The position numbers were made by a program, and so were the translations under genes. A stretch of DNA of 15,756 nt from an uncultured Gammaproteobacteria bacterium (lineage in GTDB: Bacteria; Pseudomonadota; Gammaproteobacteria; Pseudomonadales; Litorivicinaceae), in assembly GCA_913062835.1 (NCBI GenBank), contig CAJXXD010000004.1:1-15756 (forward strand). Reading direction: 5' to 3'. The notes under the pieces were generated by a model. That model ran no database searches. It worked only from the letters and a program-made list of their open reading frames with translations, and was not told where the DNA came from. Of the stretch, positions 6,561 to 14,153 are shown piece by piece (position 1 is the first letter of the stretch; the number at the start of each line of letters is the position of its first letter).

Positions 6561-8420
6561 ATGACCACAGAATTATCGTTTGATGCTTGGGATGAGCAGC
6601 AGCAACCAGAGCGTGCCAAAGACACGGATTTCGATGCCGTTATGTCGCGCCGGTATTTTTTGAAAGGCGCCTCGGTTCTCGGTGCTTCCGCCTTTGTGAT
6701 GACCGCTGGGTTGGCTTCAACCACCGCCAAAGCGGCCAGTAAGGCCGGATTCAAGTTCACACCGATCGCGGCCAATACCGCCGATGCCATCACGCTGCCT
6801 GAAGGTTTCACCTCGCAGGTCGTCATCCGTTGGGGTGATCCGCTGACCTCCAATGCGCCTGAATTTGATCATGAGACCCGGGGTACCGCTGCCAGCCAGG
6901 CCCTAGTCGCTGGTGATAACAACGACGGCATGGACGTGTTTGTGGTCGACGGTCGCACAATTTTGGTGATCAACAACGAATACACCAACCGAAGCATTAC
7001 CTTCGGCAACCGCGAAACCAAACTGCCTGAGACGGACGATGACGTGAACAAAGGCAAGATGGCACATGGTCTGACTGTGGTGGAACTGGCTGAAATCAAT
7101 GGACAGTGGCGCATCGTGAAAGACAGCCCATACAACCGCCGTGTGACACCAGACACGCCCTTTGATGTGGCAGGTCCTGTGCGCGGCAGCGATCTCATCA
7201 AAACCTCGAGTGACCCAAAAGGCGTTGAAATCCTCGGCACCTTCAACAACTGCGGCAATGGCAAAACCCCCTGGGGCACCTACCTAGCCTGTGAAGAGAA
7301 CTTCAACGGGTACTTCTCATCCTATGAAGGTGAAAATTACGAGCAAACTGCAGAGCAGAAGCGCTACGGCATCGCCAAAGGCGGAAAGGATTGGGGGTAT
7401 AAGTGGGCGCAAACCGACGACCGGTTCGATGTCAGCAAAGAGCCTAATGAAGCCCATCGTCACGGCTGGGTGGTCGAAGTGGATCCATCCGGTCGGAAGA
7501 AGCCGGTCAAATTGACCGCGCTCGGCCGGTTTAAGCACGAGAATGCGGAAGTTGTGATCGCCAAAGATGGCCGTGCGGTGGTGTATTTGGGTGACGATGA
7601 GCGCGGTGAGTTCTTGTACCGTTTTGTGAGTCGCGACCGCTATCAACCGAACGGTGACAATTCAACCTTGTTGCATGAAGGCAGTCTGTTTGTGGCGAAA
7701 TTCAACGACAATGGCCAGGGTGAGTGGATGAACTTGGCCGATGCCGGCATGGCGCCTGATGAGACACTGGTGTTTGCTCGCCTGGCTGCCTCAAAGCTTG
7801 GCGCGACCACCATGGATCGCCCGGAGGGGGTGGCCGCCAATCCTCATAAGGAGGAAGCCTATGTGGCGCTGACCAATAACAAGTACCGCGGTGAGCGTGA
7901 GAGTCAGCCACTGAATATGGCCAATCCGCGTGCGAAGAACCCCTATGGCCACATCGTCCGTTGGGTGCCCGCCGGTGCCGATCACGCGGCCGATACCTTT
8001 GCCTGGGATATGTACGTCATGGCTGGAAACCCTACGGTGCACAGCGATTTGATGGCCGGCTCAAGCAACATCAATGCAGACAATATGTTCAACAGCCCGG
8101 ACGGTTTGAAGTTCGATGCGGCCGGCAATCTGTGGATTCAGACCGACGGCAACTACTCAAACGAAAACGGATTTGCTGGCATGGGCAACAACCAAATGCT
8201 GATCGGCGACCCAGAGACCGGTGAGATCCATCGCTTTTTGGTGGGCCCGAACGAGTGTGAAATCACAGGCCTCACCTGGTCTGCTGATCGAAAGACCATG
8301 TTCGTCGGCGTCCAGCACCCAGGTGAAGACGGCAACAGCCATTGGCCAGAAGGGGGGCAAGCCGTCCCTCGATCAGCGGTCATTGCGGTGAAACGCACCG
8401 ATGGCGGATTGATTGGCTGA
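6561..8420 (+). CDS. phoX: PhoX family alkaline phosphatase (DUF839), Tat-exported
   Basis: PhoX enzymes are periplasmic or secreted alkaline phosphatases that release phosphate from organic esters, using iron and calcium in a beta-propeller fold. This protein has 619 residues. A twin-arginine signal, SRRYFLKG at residues 29-36, precedes a hydrophobic stretch ending near TTAKA, so it is exported folded. Family blocks include CEENFNGYF from C244, VYLGDDERGEFLYRFV, MDRPEGVA, ANPHKEEAYVALTNN and FNSPDGLKFDAAGNLWIQTDG. The ATG at 6561 has AAAGGAG 8 nt upstream; an in-frame GTG at 6543 lies ahead of that site and is rejected. It is controlled by the Pho box array upstream and ends in a strong intrinsic terminator, so it is a single-gene transcript. 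Some DUF839 proteins have not been tested as phosphatases; the Pho box supports this role. Confidence 0.88.
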   Translation: MTTELSFDAWDEQQQPERAKDTDFDAVMSRRYFLKGASVLGASAFVMTAGLASTTAKAASKAGFKFTPIAANTADAITLPEGFTSQVVIRWGDPLTSNAPEFDHETRGTAASQALVAGDNNDGMDVFVVDGRTILVINNEYTNRSITFGNRETKLPETDDDVNKGKMAHGLTVVELAEINGQWRIVKDSPYNRRVTPDTPFDVAGPVRGSDLIKTSSDPKGVEILGTFNNCGNGKTPWGTYLACEENFNGYFSSYEGENYEQTAEQKRYGIAKGGKDWGYKWAQTDDRFDVSKEPNEAHRHGWVVEVDPSGRKKPVKLTALGRFKHENAEVVIAKDGRAVVYLGDDERGEFLYRFVSRDRYQPNGDNSTLLHEGSLFVAKFNDNGQGEWMNLADAGMAPDETLVFARLAASKLGATTMDRPEGVAANPHKEEAYVALTNNKYRGERESQPLNMANPRAKNPYGHIVRWVPAGADHAADTFAWDMYVMAGNPTVHSDLMAGSSNINADNMFNSPDGLKFDAAGNLWIQTDGNYSNENGFAGMGNNQMLIGDPETGEIHRFLVGPNECEITGLTWSADRKTMFVGVQHPGEDGNSHWPEGGQAVPRSAVIAVKRTDGGLIG

Positions 8421-8440
8421 CACTGATTTATCTGCTTTAC

Positions 8441-8468
8441 AAAGCCGGGGCTCGTCCCCGGCTTTTTT
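8441..8468 (+). terminator. Rho-independent terminator after phoX
   Basis: AAAGCCGGGG (8441-8450) pairs perfectly with CCCCGGCTTT (8456-8465) around a 5-nt loop (CTCGT), and the run of six T ends at 8468. This is a textbook intrinsic terminator starting 21 nt after the phoX stop. It separates phoX from the lipoprotein gene. Confidence 0.92.
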
Positions 8469-8504
8469 ATGCGCGGTGTTTTTTACTTGCGTTTGTGGTT
8501 CACT

Positions 8505-8511
8505 AAGGAGG
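8505..8511 (+). promoter_or_regulatory. Strong ribosome binding site that favours a TTG start
   Basis: AAGGAGG is a near-perfect anti-16S match. It lies 3 nt before an in-frame TTG at 8515, but 27 nt before the first ATG at 8539, which has only an A-rich stretch in front of it. The site therefore argues for translation starting at the TTG. Confidence 0.6.
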
Positions 8512-8514
8512 TGT

Positions 8515-9096
8515 TTGCTTACTTCGGTTAAAAATAAAATGATCCCCGCTGTGCGTTTGTGGCCTGTATTACTCCTCGGTTCTTTAGGAATTCTCGCTGG
8601 TTGCGCCTTTGATCCGGTGCAAGGCGAATACTCCAAGGCTCAGGTCTCGCAGACGGTGGAGGCAGTGTCCCCTGAGCAGGGTCTCCTGGTATTTCGGACC
8701 CGCGGTTTTAAATTGTGGGAAGAGCAAAACGCTGAGTTTTTAATCAACGGGGAGTCCGTGGCGCAGTTTAAAGCCGGGGGTGCCAGTTATTTGCCCTTGG
8801 AGCCCGGCGAACACACCATTGTGGTCCGAGAGCCCGGTCACTTTCTAACCTGTGAGCTGACCTTTGAGTACACGCCAGGCCAGGGTCAGTTTGTCGAAAT
8901 TTACGAGCGCTTTGATCCGGGCGCCCTGATGATCAGTTTTATCTTTGCGGATCTGCAAAGTCGTCTGTTATACGACCCACATCCAGGCAGTTCATGTGTT
9001 GGGGTGTATGGCCTGTCCATGGGTCATTTGCCGGCCGATGTAGAAATCGCCCGCTCGCTCGATAAAGAGTACAGCTTCCAGGTCGTCAAACGCTGA
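8515..9096 (+). CDS. Lipoprotein of unknown function, DUF2846-like
   Basis: The protein has a signal peptide ending in the lipobox LAGC, so it should be lipid-anchored after cleavage at that cysteine (residue 30 from the TTG start, 22 from the ATG at 8539). I prefer the TTG because of the AAGGAGG upstream and because it adds two lysines (SVKNK) to the signal peptide's basic end; it gives 193 residues. The mature part includes FRTRGFKLWEEQNAEFLINGESVAQF, split here as a beta-rich domain, then a YLPLEPGEHTIVV block. The pattern of a residue-rich strand, an 'xINGxxVAxF' strand and 'L.PGEHTI' resembles DUF2846-type or PEGA-like domains of lipoproteins, but I cannot confirm the family. A loop rich in acidic residues follows. 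It is the only gene between the phoX terminator and a convergent minus-strand gene 19 nt downstream. Confidence 0.8.
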   Translation: MLTSVKNKMIPAVRLWPVLLLGSLGILAGCAFDPVQGEYSKAQVSQTVEAVSPEQGLLVFRTRGFKLWEEQNAEFLINGESVAQFKAGGASYLPLEPGEHTIVVREPGHFLTCELTFEYTPGQGQFVEIYERFDPGALMISFIFADLQSRLLYDPHPGSSCVGVYGLSMGHLPADVEIARSLDKEYSFQVVKR

Positions 9097-9115
9097 CGAG
9101 TTCACCCTGTGAGCG

Positions 9116-9358
9116 TTATTTAGGGGAATTTTGACGGTTCCCCTGGCTGCATTGGGTACGTCGCTCTTCCTCTGTAAGACTCAAGCAGTGTGTCCGACGC
9201 GCTAACATCTTTTCCCGTTGCGCTGGCGTGGCGGATTCGTATTTTTCTGCCCAGCGGATGGCGTTGTCTTGCATGTGAGCCGATGGAGCCACAGGTGCCG
9301 GATCGTCTGCGAAGAGGGGAGTGGTCAGGGCAAGACACAATACGGTCAGGAATCGCAT
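9116..9358 (-). CDS. Small exported protein of unknown function (80 residues)
   Basis: I do not recognise this protein. It has a plausible signal peptide (MRFLTVLCLALTTPLFA, cleavage after A17) and a short mature chain of about 63 residues. The mature part begins acidic and proline-rich (DDPAPVAP), then runs through a helical, charged stretch (ATPAQREKMLARR) with two cysteines, C58 and C70, separated by a basic and acidic segment. A single disulfide is possible. No clear Shine-Dalgarno precedes the ATG at 9358. It may be cotranscribed with the larger minus-strand gene upstream, but a strong hairpin lies between them. Its 3' end converges with the lipoprotein gene. The coherent signal peptide supports it being real. 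Confidence 0.6.
   Translation of the reverse strand: MRFLTVLCLALTTPLFADDPAPVAPSAHMQDNAIRWAEKYESATPAQREKMLARRTHCLSLTEEERRTQCSQGNRQNSPK
9122..9144. repeat. Inverted repeat at the convergent gene ends
   Basis: AGGGGAA (9122-9128) and TTCCCCT (9138-9144) form a 7-bp stem with a 9-nt loop. It overlaps the last codons of the small minus-strand gene and lies 25 nt after the lipoprotein stop. No T-run follows on either strand, so it is not a typical intrinsic terminator, though it could protect transcript ends. Confidence 0.35.
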
Positions 9359-9433
9359 GATTGAAGCGCTCGTGTTTGAAACGGGAGCGCAAAGGATAGA
9401 GGGATCCTAAGGCGCGAGTGCTGATTTACATCA

Positions 9434-9467
9434 AGCTGGCACGGGGTTTTGAGACCCCGTGCCTGCT
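9434..9467 (-). terminator. Strong hairpin between two minus-strand genes, no T-run
   Basis: GGCACGGGGT (9438-9447) pairs perfectly with ACCCCGTGCC (9454-9463) around a 6-nt loop; after one T-T mismatch, AGC and GCT extend the stem by 3 more pairs. It lies 11 nt beyond the stop codon of the minus-strand gene at 9478-10020. Neither strand has a T-run after it, so it may stabilise the mRNA 3' end or reduce read-through rather than act as a full intrinsic terminator. Confidence 0.45.
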
Positions 9468-9477
9468 CAGACTTCAA

Positions 9478-10020
9478 TCAGCTTGAGAAGGGGTCATTTG
9501 AGCGCGAGGGTTTAAACGGATCGTTGCCGCGATTGCCTTCGCCTTCAAACGGATCTTTAGCCCTGCGGCACTCAATTGCACGATAGTAGGCTTTCATGGA
9601 TCCGGCCAACGATTGCTCGGCCAATACCGTGTTGTTGTAGATCAGTTGATAGCTGTCGGCTTTGATGAAGTCGGCCATAAATTCATCGGCTGTGGCCTTG
9701 GAATAGCTACCTTTCAAGGCAACCGTACCGTTGTCACTGACAAATCCTCTAAACGTCAAAGCCCACTCATCGCCGCTTGAGAAATTCCAGTCGAGGCTGT
9801 ATTCCCGCCCATCTTCGATGGATTTCCAGTCTGGATTGAAGATGGCAATTTCGCTCGTGTCTGAGTAAAAACCAAGCACAATAAAGGGCCACGACATATC
9901 CTCGTTGTGCACAATACAAACCCCGTGGGAGTTAACTTCGTGTTCCCAGGCAGAGGCCTGTGACATCGAAGCCACACAAAGCAACCCGATCAATGAACCA
10001 ATGCGTGCCCATACAGACAT
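9478..10020 (-). CDS. Exported protein of unknown function with C-terminal DPF repeats
   Basis: A 180-residue protein I cannot place in a named family. The signal peptide has a cleavage site after A24 (QASA). The mature domain (about 25-151) is beta-rich and acidic, with two cysteines, C35 and C151, at its ends that may form a disulfide. The layout of aligned strands and a late 'LAGSMKAYYRAIEC' resembles small exported proteins that measure or bind something in the periplasm, but this is only an impression. The tail after C151 is low-complexity and contains three DPF motifs (156-158, 167-169, 176-178), the last two as NDPF. GAGGT lies 8 nt before the ATG at 10020, supporting the start. It is divergent from ppc, with a 248-nt gap that holds no other gene I can support. 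Confidence 0.75.
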   Translation of the reverse strand: MSVWARIGSLIGLLCVASMSQASAWEHEVNSHGVCIVHNEDMSWPFIVLGFYSDTSEIAIFNPDWKSIEDGREYSLDWNFSSGDEWALTFRGFVSDNGTVALKGSYSKATADEFMADFIKADSYQLIYNNTVLAEQSLAGSMKAYYRAIECRRAKDPFEGEGNRGNDPFKPSRSNDPFSS

Positions 10021-10268
10021 CTGACGGTACCTCGTTTTTTGTTCTACGATGCGTCCACCTTAACAGATCACAGCACTGGAAATGGTGACTGCTGACTAAC
10101 CCTTCGTCTAATGGGATGAAGACCCGTAAACCTGTCTGTCTCACGCCGTTCTGCTTTGCTTTGGCGGCGTTTCACAGGCAGAGTGACTGGATTCGTCGTC
10201 GGTGTTGAGAGTCCCTGAGCGAGGCTGGCGAATCTTAGGTTGGCGTCAAATGGTATGGGTACCGTCAA

Positions 10269-12917
10269 GTGAGTGATATGGAATTACATCCTTCGTTGAG
10301 AGACAACGTTCGGCTTTTGGGTGAGCAACTGGGCGAGATTATGGTGGCCGATCGGGGTGAGTCCTTTCTCGAGTCGATTGAAAAGCTTCGTGCGCTGTCA
10401 AAATCCTTTCAGCAGGGTGACACCGATGCCCGTGATCAATTGATTGAATTGGTCGCTCAACTCGAGGGTGAGACACTGGTGTCGGTGGCCCGAGCCTTCA
10501 CGCAGTTTTTGAATTTAGCCAATATCGCGGAACAACATCATCGGGTTCGAAAACACCGCGGTGATTTTGCTGAAAGCGATCCCTATCTCGATGAAATCGC
10601 CATCCCTGGACTGTTTGATGCGTTACTGTCTGAGGGCCAGAGTGCCGAGGTGTTGCACCAAACGTTGGCGGAGATGCAGATTGATTTGGTGCTTACGGCA
10701 CATCCCACGGAATCGATGCGCCGTACACTGATTCAGAAATACGAAAAGATTGCGGCGTGCCTCTCAGAGTTTGATGGTGGGGCTTTGTCAGAACGTCGCG
10801 ATCGGCACATTAAACGTCGCTTAAAACGGCTTGTCAGCGAGTGTTGGCACACCAATGAAATGCGAGCCACCCGCCCATCCCCGGTCGATGAGGCGAAGTG
10901 GGGCTTCGCTATGGTCGAAAATTCACTGTGGCAGGCCGTCCCCGATTATCTGCGTGATTTGAGTGCGGATTTAGAGCGGGCGACAGGTCATCCGTTGCCG
11001 CCTGAGGTGGCACCGGTGCGATTTTGCTCGTGGATGGGCGGGGATCGGGACGGTAATCCGTTTGTGACCCATGCGGTGACGCGAGAGGTGCTTGCGCTTG
11101 CGCGTTGGATGGCGGCTGATCTTTATCAGCGGGATTTGGCACTTTTAACCTCTGACTTATCTATGTCGCGTGCCACCCCTGAGCTGATGGCCTTGGCCGG
11201 AGAAGGTGCCATTGAGCCGTATCGCGTCGTTCTGAAGCGGTTACGGGCTGAGCTTCTGTGTCTGCAGCAACAGATTGAGGCGGAACTCGACGGCCGACCG
11301 GTGGAGCGAGTGAGCGCACTTCGCGTGACTGAGGATTTATTGGCTCCGATGCGATTGATGTGGGATTCCCTGCATACCTGTGGCATGGGGGAGATTGCCG
11401 ATGGGTATTTGCTGGATGCTCTCAGGCGCATTGCGACCTTTGGTCTGAATTTGGTGACCTTGGATATTCGGCAAGAATCTGCACGTCATACCGAAGCGCT
11501 GTCGGAGATTACCCAAGCACTCGGGGCGGGTGATTATGCCTCCTGGGATGAATCAACTCGACTGGCCTTTTTGCGGGCTGAACTGGCGAGTCCTCGACCA
11601 TTGATTCCGTTGCATTTTCAAGGATCTGAGGCAGTCGATGAGGTGATTGCCACTATCCGAGTGTTGGCGGAGACCGATCCGCGCGCGCTGGGGTCCTATG
11701 TGATTTCGATGGCACAGCAGGCTTCGGATGTGTTGGCGGTGATGCTTTTACAAAAAGCGTGTGGCGTTGAACAACCGCTCCCTGTGTCTCCGCTCTTTGA
11801 GACGCTAGACGATTTGGAACGGGCACCTCAGGTGCTTAAGACGCTTTTGGCCGATCCCGATTATGTGGAAGCAATCGAAGGTGTTCAGCACGTCATGATT
11901 GGCTACTCCGACTCAGCCAAAGATGCTGGAACGTTGGGAGCAGCCTGGGCGCAATATCGTGCGCAGCAGGCCTTAAGCGCGATTGCTAGAGAGCATCAGG
12001 TCAAACTGATTCTATTCCATGGTCGTGGCGGTACGGTCGGCCGTGGCGGTGGCCCGGCGCACCGAGCCATCTTGGCGCAACCGCCCGGGTCGGTGATGAA
12101 TGCCATCCGAGTGACAGAGCAAGGCGAGATGATTCGTTGGAAGTTTGGTCTCCCGGATCTCGCTGCACAAACGCTGTCGTCTTATATCTTTGCGGTGACT
12201 CAAGCGACGTTGCGACCAAGTGCTCCGGCCAAGCCAGAGTGGACTGAGGCGATGAATCATTTGGCTAAAAGCGCGGTTGATAGTTATCGGGCGGTGGTGC
12301 ATCACACCCCAGAATTCGTTGAGTATTTTCGCCAGGTGACCCCGGAGAGCGCCCTCGGTAAGCTGCCACTCGGTTCGCGACCGGCCAAACGCAAGGCCGA
12401 TGGCGGTATCGAAAGCCTTCGCGCCATTCCGTGGATTTTTGCCTGGATGCAAATGCGGTTGATGTTGCCGGCATGGCTTGGAACGGATTCAGCGCTCAAG
12501 CAAGCTGTAGAGGAAGGTCAACTCCCGCTGTTGCAGGATATGTATCAACACTGGCCGTTTTTTACAGTCTATGTGGATATGCTCGAAATGGTATTGGCTA
12601 AGAGCGACGTCAATGTAGCGGCGCATTATGAGCAAGTGTTAGCGGGTTCTGAGATGCCCTTGGGAACCAAACTGAGGGCCCGCCTGTCCGTGGTGACGGA
12701 AGAAATCATGGCCATCAAAGAGATCGCGCGACTTCTTGAGCGTAATCCAGGCATTGAGCGGGCTTTAGCGACACGGCATCCGTACTTGGAGCCCCTTCAT
12801 ATCTTGCAAGCCGAACTTCTAAAGCGCGATCGCGACCGAGGGGCCGACAGTACTGTCGAACGTGCCTTGATGGCGTCGGTTGCCGGCATTGCGGCGGGCA
12901 TGCGAAACACCGGGTAG
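10269..12917 (+). CDS. ppc: Phosphoenolpyruvate carboxylase
   Basis: This cytoplasmic enzyme adds bicarbonate to phosphoenolpyruvate to make oxaloacetate and refills the TCA cycle. It has 882 residues, against 883 in E. coli, and aligns across its length. Key elements are VLTAHPTES with His145, SWMGGDRDGNP, RPSPVDEAKWGFA, GYSDSAKDAG with Lys551, FHGRGGTVGRGG with Arg586, and the invariant C-terminus MRNTG. The active site is complete. The start is GTG at 10269 (VSDMELHP) or ATG at 10278 (MELHP); neither has a strong ribosome site, and the family N-terminus fits both. The 248-nt gap upstream, shared with the divergent exported-protein gene, presumably holds both promoters, but I saw no convincing -35/-10 pair. 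Regulation by aspartate and acetyl-CoA is a family property not readable here. Confidence 0.97.
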   Translation: MSDMELHPSLRDNVRLLGEQLGEIMVADRGESFLESIEKLRALSKSFQQGDTDARDQLIELVAQLEGETLVSVARAFTQFLNLANIAEQHHRVRKHRGDFAESDPYLDEIAIPGLFDALLSEGQSAEVLHQTLAEMQIDLVLTAHPTESMRRTLIQKYEKIAACLSEFDGGALSERRDRHIKRRLKRLVSECWHTNEMRATRPSPVDEAKWGFAMVENSLWQAVPDYLRDLSADLERATGHPLPPEVAPVRFCSWMGGDRDGNPFVTHAVTREVLALARWMAADLYQRDLALLTSDLSMSRATPELMALAGEGAIEPYRVVLKRLRAELLCLQQQIEAELDGRPVERVSALRVTEDLLAPMRLMWDSLHTCGMGEIADGYLLDALRRIATFGLNLVTLDIRQESARHTEALSEITQALGAGDYASWDESTRLAFLRAELASPRPLIPLHFQGSEAVDEVIATIRVLAETDPRALGSYVISMAQQASDVLAVMLLQKACGVEQPLPVSPLFETLDDLERAPQVLKTLLADPDYVEAIEGVQHVMIGYSDSAKDAGTLGAAWAQYRAQQALSAIAREHQVKLILFHGRGGTVGRGGGPAHRAILAQPPGSVMNAIRVTEQGEMIRWKFGLPDLAAQTLSSYIFAVTQATLRPSAPAKPEWTEAMNHLAKSAVDSYRAVVHHTPEFVEYFRQVTPESALGKLPLGSRPAKRKADGGIESLRAIPWIFAWMQMRLMLPAWLGTDSALKQAVEEGQLPLLQDMYQHWPFFTVYVDMLEMVLAKSDVNVAAHYEQVLAGSEMPLGTKLRARLSVVTEEIMAIKEIARLLERNPGIERALATRHPYLEPLHILQAELLKRDRDRGADSTVERALMASVAGIAAGMRNTG

Positions 12918-12950
12918 AGCAATCGGTATTGATTTAGCCTAGGGTGCTCG

Positions 12951-13013
12951 ATGCGAAGAGGGTCCAGGCGCTTTCTTTATCATGGTATCCGGTGCTTCGC
13001 GCATATCTTTTTC
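12951..13013 (+). other. Leader with imperfect inverted repeat before the methyltransferase gene
   Basis: ATGCGAAG (12951-12958) can pair with CTTCGCGCAT (12995-13004) with a 2-nt bulge, and TCTTTTTC follows at 13006-13013. This hairpin-plus-T arrangement could be a late ppc terminator or an attenuator for the methyltransferase gene. The loop is long (36 nt) and the stem is interrupted, so confidence is low. It did not match the S-adenosylmethionine or S-adenosylhomocysteine riboswitch patterns I remember. Confidence 0.25.
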
Positions 13014-13058
13014 AATCGGCCCATGGCACAGTGCCGGCTGTTTTGAAAGGAGTGCCCA

Positions 13059-13991
13059 ATGCCTCACGCGTCTTCATCCTCTGTGGTCCTCTTGGATGGC
13101 GGCTTGGGCCAAGAAATCAGTCGGCGCTCACAACGCTCAGAACCGCATCCACTCTGGTCACTTCAGGTCATGCGAGATGAGCCCGAAGTGGTCACGGGGG
13201 TACACCGAGATTTTCTGGTCGCAGGGGCTCGTGTCCTGACCTTGAATAACTACACCGCGACCCCTGCCCGGTTGGCGGCGCATGGTATGTCAGACGACTT
13301 TAAAGCGATTCACCGCCAAGCGAGTGCATTGCTTGATCAAGCCATCGAAATGTCCGGTTGTGACCGTTCTGAACTGTCCAAGATGGGATGCCTTCCGCCA
13401 TTGGCTGCGAGCTATGTGGCGGAAGTGGCGCCAGATTATGAGACAGCCCGGGCCGATTATGCGGCCTTAATCGACGTTCAATACACCGAGGTCGACGGCT
13501 TTTTGGTGGAAACCATGTCGAACATCGCTGAAATGCGTGCGGCACGCGATGCCTTAGTTGAGGCGCACTGTGCGGTGCGCATCGGGATGACGGTGGAGGA
13601 TGATGGGTCGAATCGATTGCGCTCAGGTGAGCCGTTGGAGGCGGCACTTGAGGTCTTAGCGGGCGGCCCAATCGATGCGGTGGTGATCAATTGCAGCCAG
13701 CCTGAATCCATTGCACCGGCTTTGGATTTACTCAAAACCTTGGGTTGTCCGTACGGTGCCTATGCCAATGGGTTTACTACGGTGGCCACGTTGCGCCCCG
13801 GCGGTACCGTCAAAGATCTCAAACAACGCGTCGATTTAGGGCCAGAGGCCTATACCAACCATGTGCTCGATTGGATTGAACACGGAGCGACGGTGATTGG
13901 CGGCTGTTGTGAGATATCGCCTGAACACATCGCGCATTTGCATCGCGCTTTGCTTGATCGAAATCTGTGCGTGACAAAATTCAGCCACTAA
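13059..13991 (+). CDS. Homocysteine S-methyltransferase family protein
   Basis: The protein has 310 residues and belongs to the zinc-dependent family that includes MmuM, betaine-homocysteine methyltransferase and the N-terminal module of MetH. These move a methyl group from a donor such as S-methylmethionine or betaine to homocysteine, making methionine. The three zinc-ligand cysteines are present: C212 in INCSQPE and C283-C284 in GGCCEISPEHI. The N-terminal LLDGGLGQEI matches the family's start. The single domain excludes full MetH. The methyl donor cannot be read from sequence. AAAGGAG lies about 7 nt before the ATG at 13059. The 141-nt gap after ppc holds a possible hairpin. The C-S lyase gene at the left edge may make homocysteine, but it is about 13 kb away. 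Confidence 0.87.
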   Translation: MPHASSSSVVLLDGGLGQEISRRSQRSEPHPLWSLQVMRDEPEVVTGVHRDFLVAGARVLTLNNYTATPARLAAHGMSDDFKAIHRQASALLDQAIEMSGCDRSELSKMGCLPPLAASYVAEVAPDYETARADYAALIDVQYTEVDGFLVETMSNIAEMRAARDALVEAHCAVRIGMTVEDDGSNRLRSGEPLEAALEVLAGGPIDAVVINCSQPESIAPALDLLKTLGCPYGAYANGFTTVATLRPGGTVKDLKQRVDLGPEAYTNHVLDWIEHGATVIGGCCEISPEHIAHLHRALLDRNLCVTKFSH

Positions 13992-14070
13992 ACCCAACCT
14001 CCAACGCCCTAATCACACGCGGTGATGCCGATGCGGTGATGGCACAGATACGTCCTGCGACCTTGGGTGT

Positions 14071-14109
14071 ATTCATGAAAACTTCATCACATTTAAAAGA
14101 GTTCGTCAT
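14071..14109 (+). promoter_or_regulatory. Probable Pho box array upstream of the choice-of-anchor I gene
   Basis: On an exact 11-bp register lie ATTCAT (14071), CTTCAT (14082), a poor TTAAAA (14093) and CGTCAT (14104). Three of four share the TCAT core used by PhoB. The last hexamer is identical to the last one of the phoX array, and the array ends 44 bp before the ATG at 14154. It is weaker than the phoX site because the third position does not match. PhoB control is inferred. Confidence 0.5.
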
Positions 14110-14153
14110 ATTTCACGGTTAGTTTCGAGACATTCTTAGTCAAGGAGTTCTCC

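Noticed and set aside
9438..9454. TGGCACG-like sigma-54 -24 element
   Set aside because: The match lies inside a hairpin, the -12 GC element is missing, and no plus-strand gene follows within 800 bp.
10143..10170. Inverted repeat ACGCCG/CGGCGT in the ppc upstream gap
   Set aside because: Only 6 bp with a 16-nt loop and no T-run; such repeats are common by chance.
14020..14042. Direct repeat GCGGTGATG twice, 14 bp apart
   Set aside because: Short, two copies only, lies upstream of the Pho-like register and outside any recognised element.
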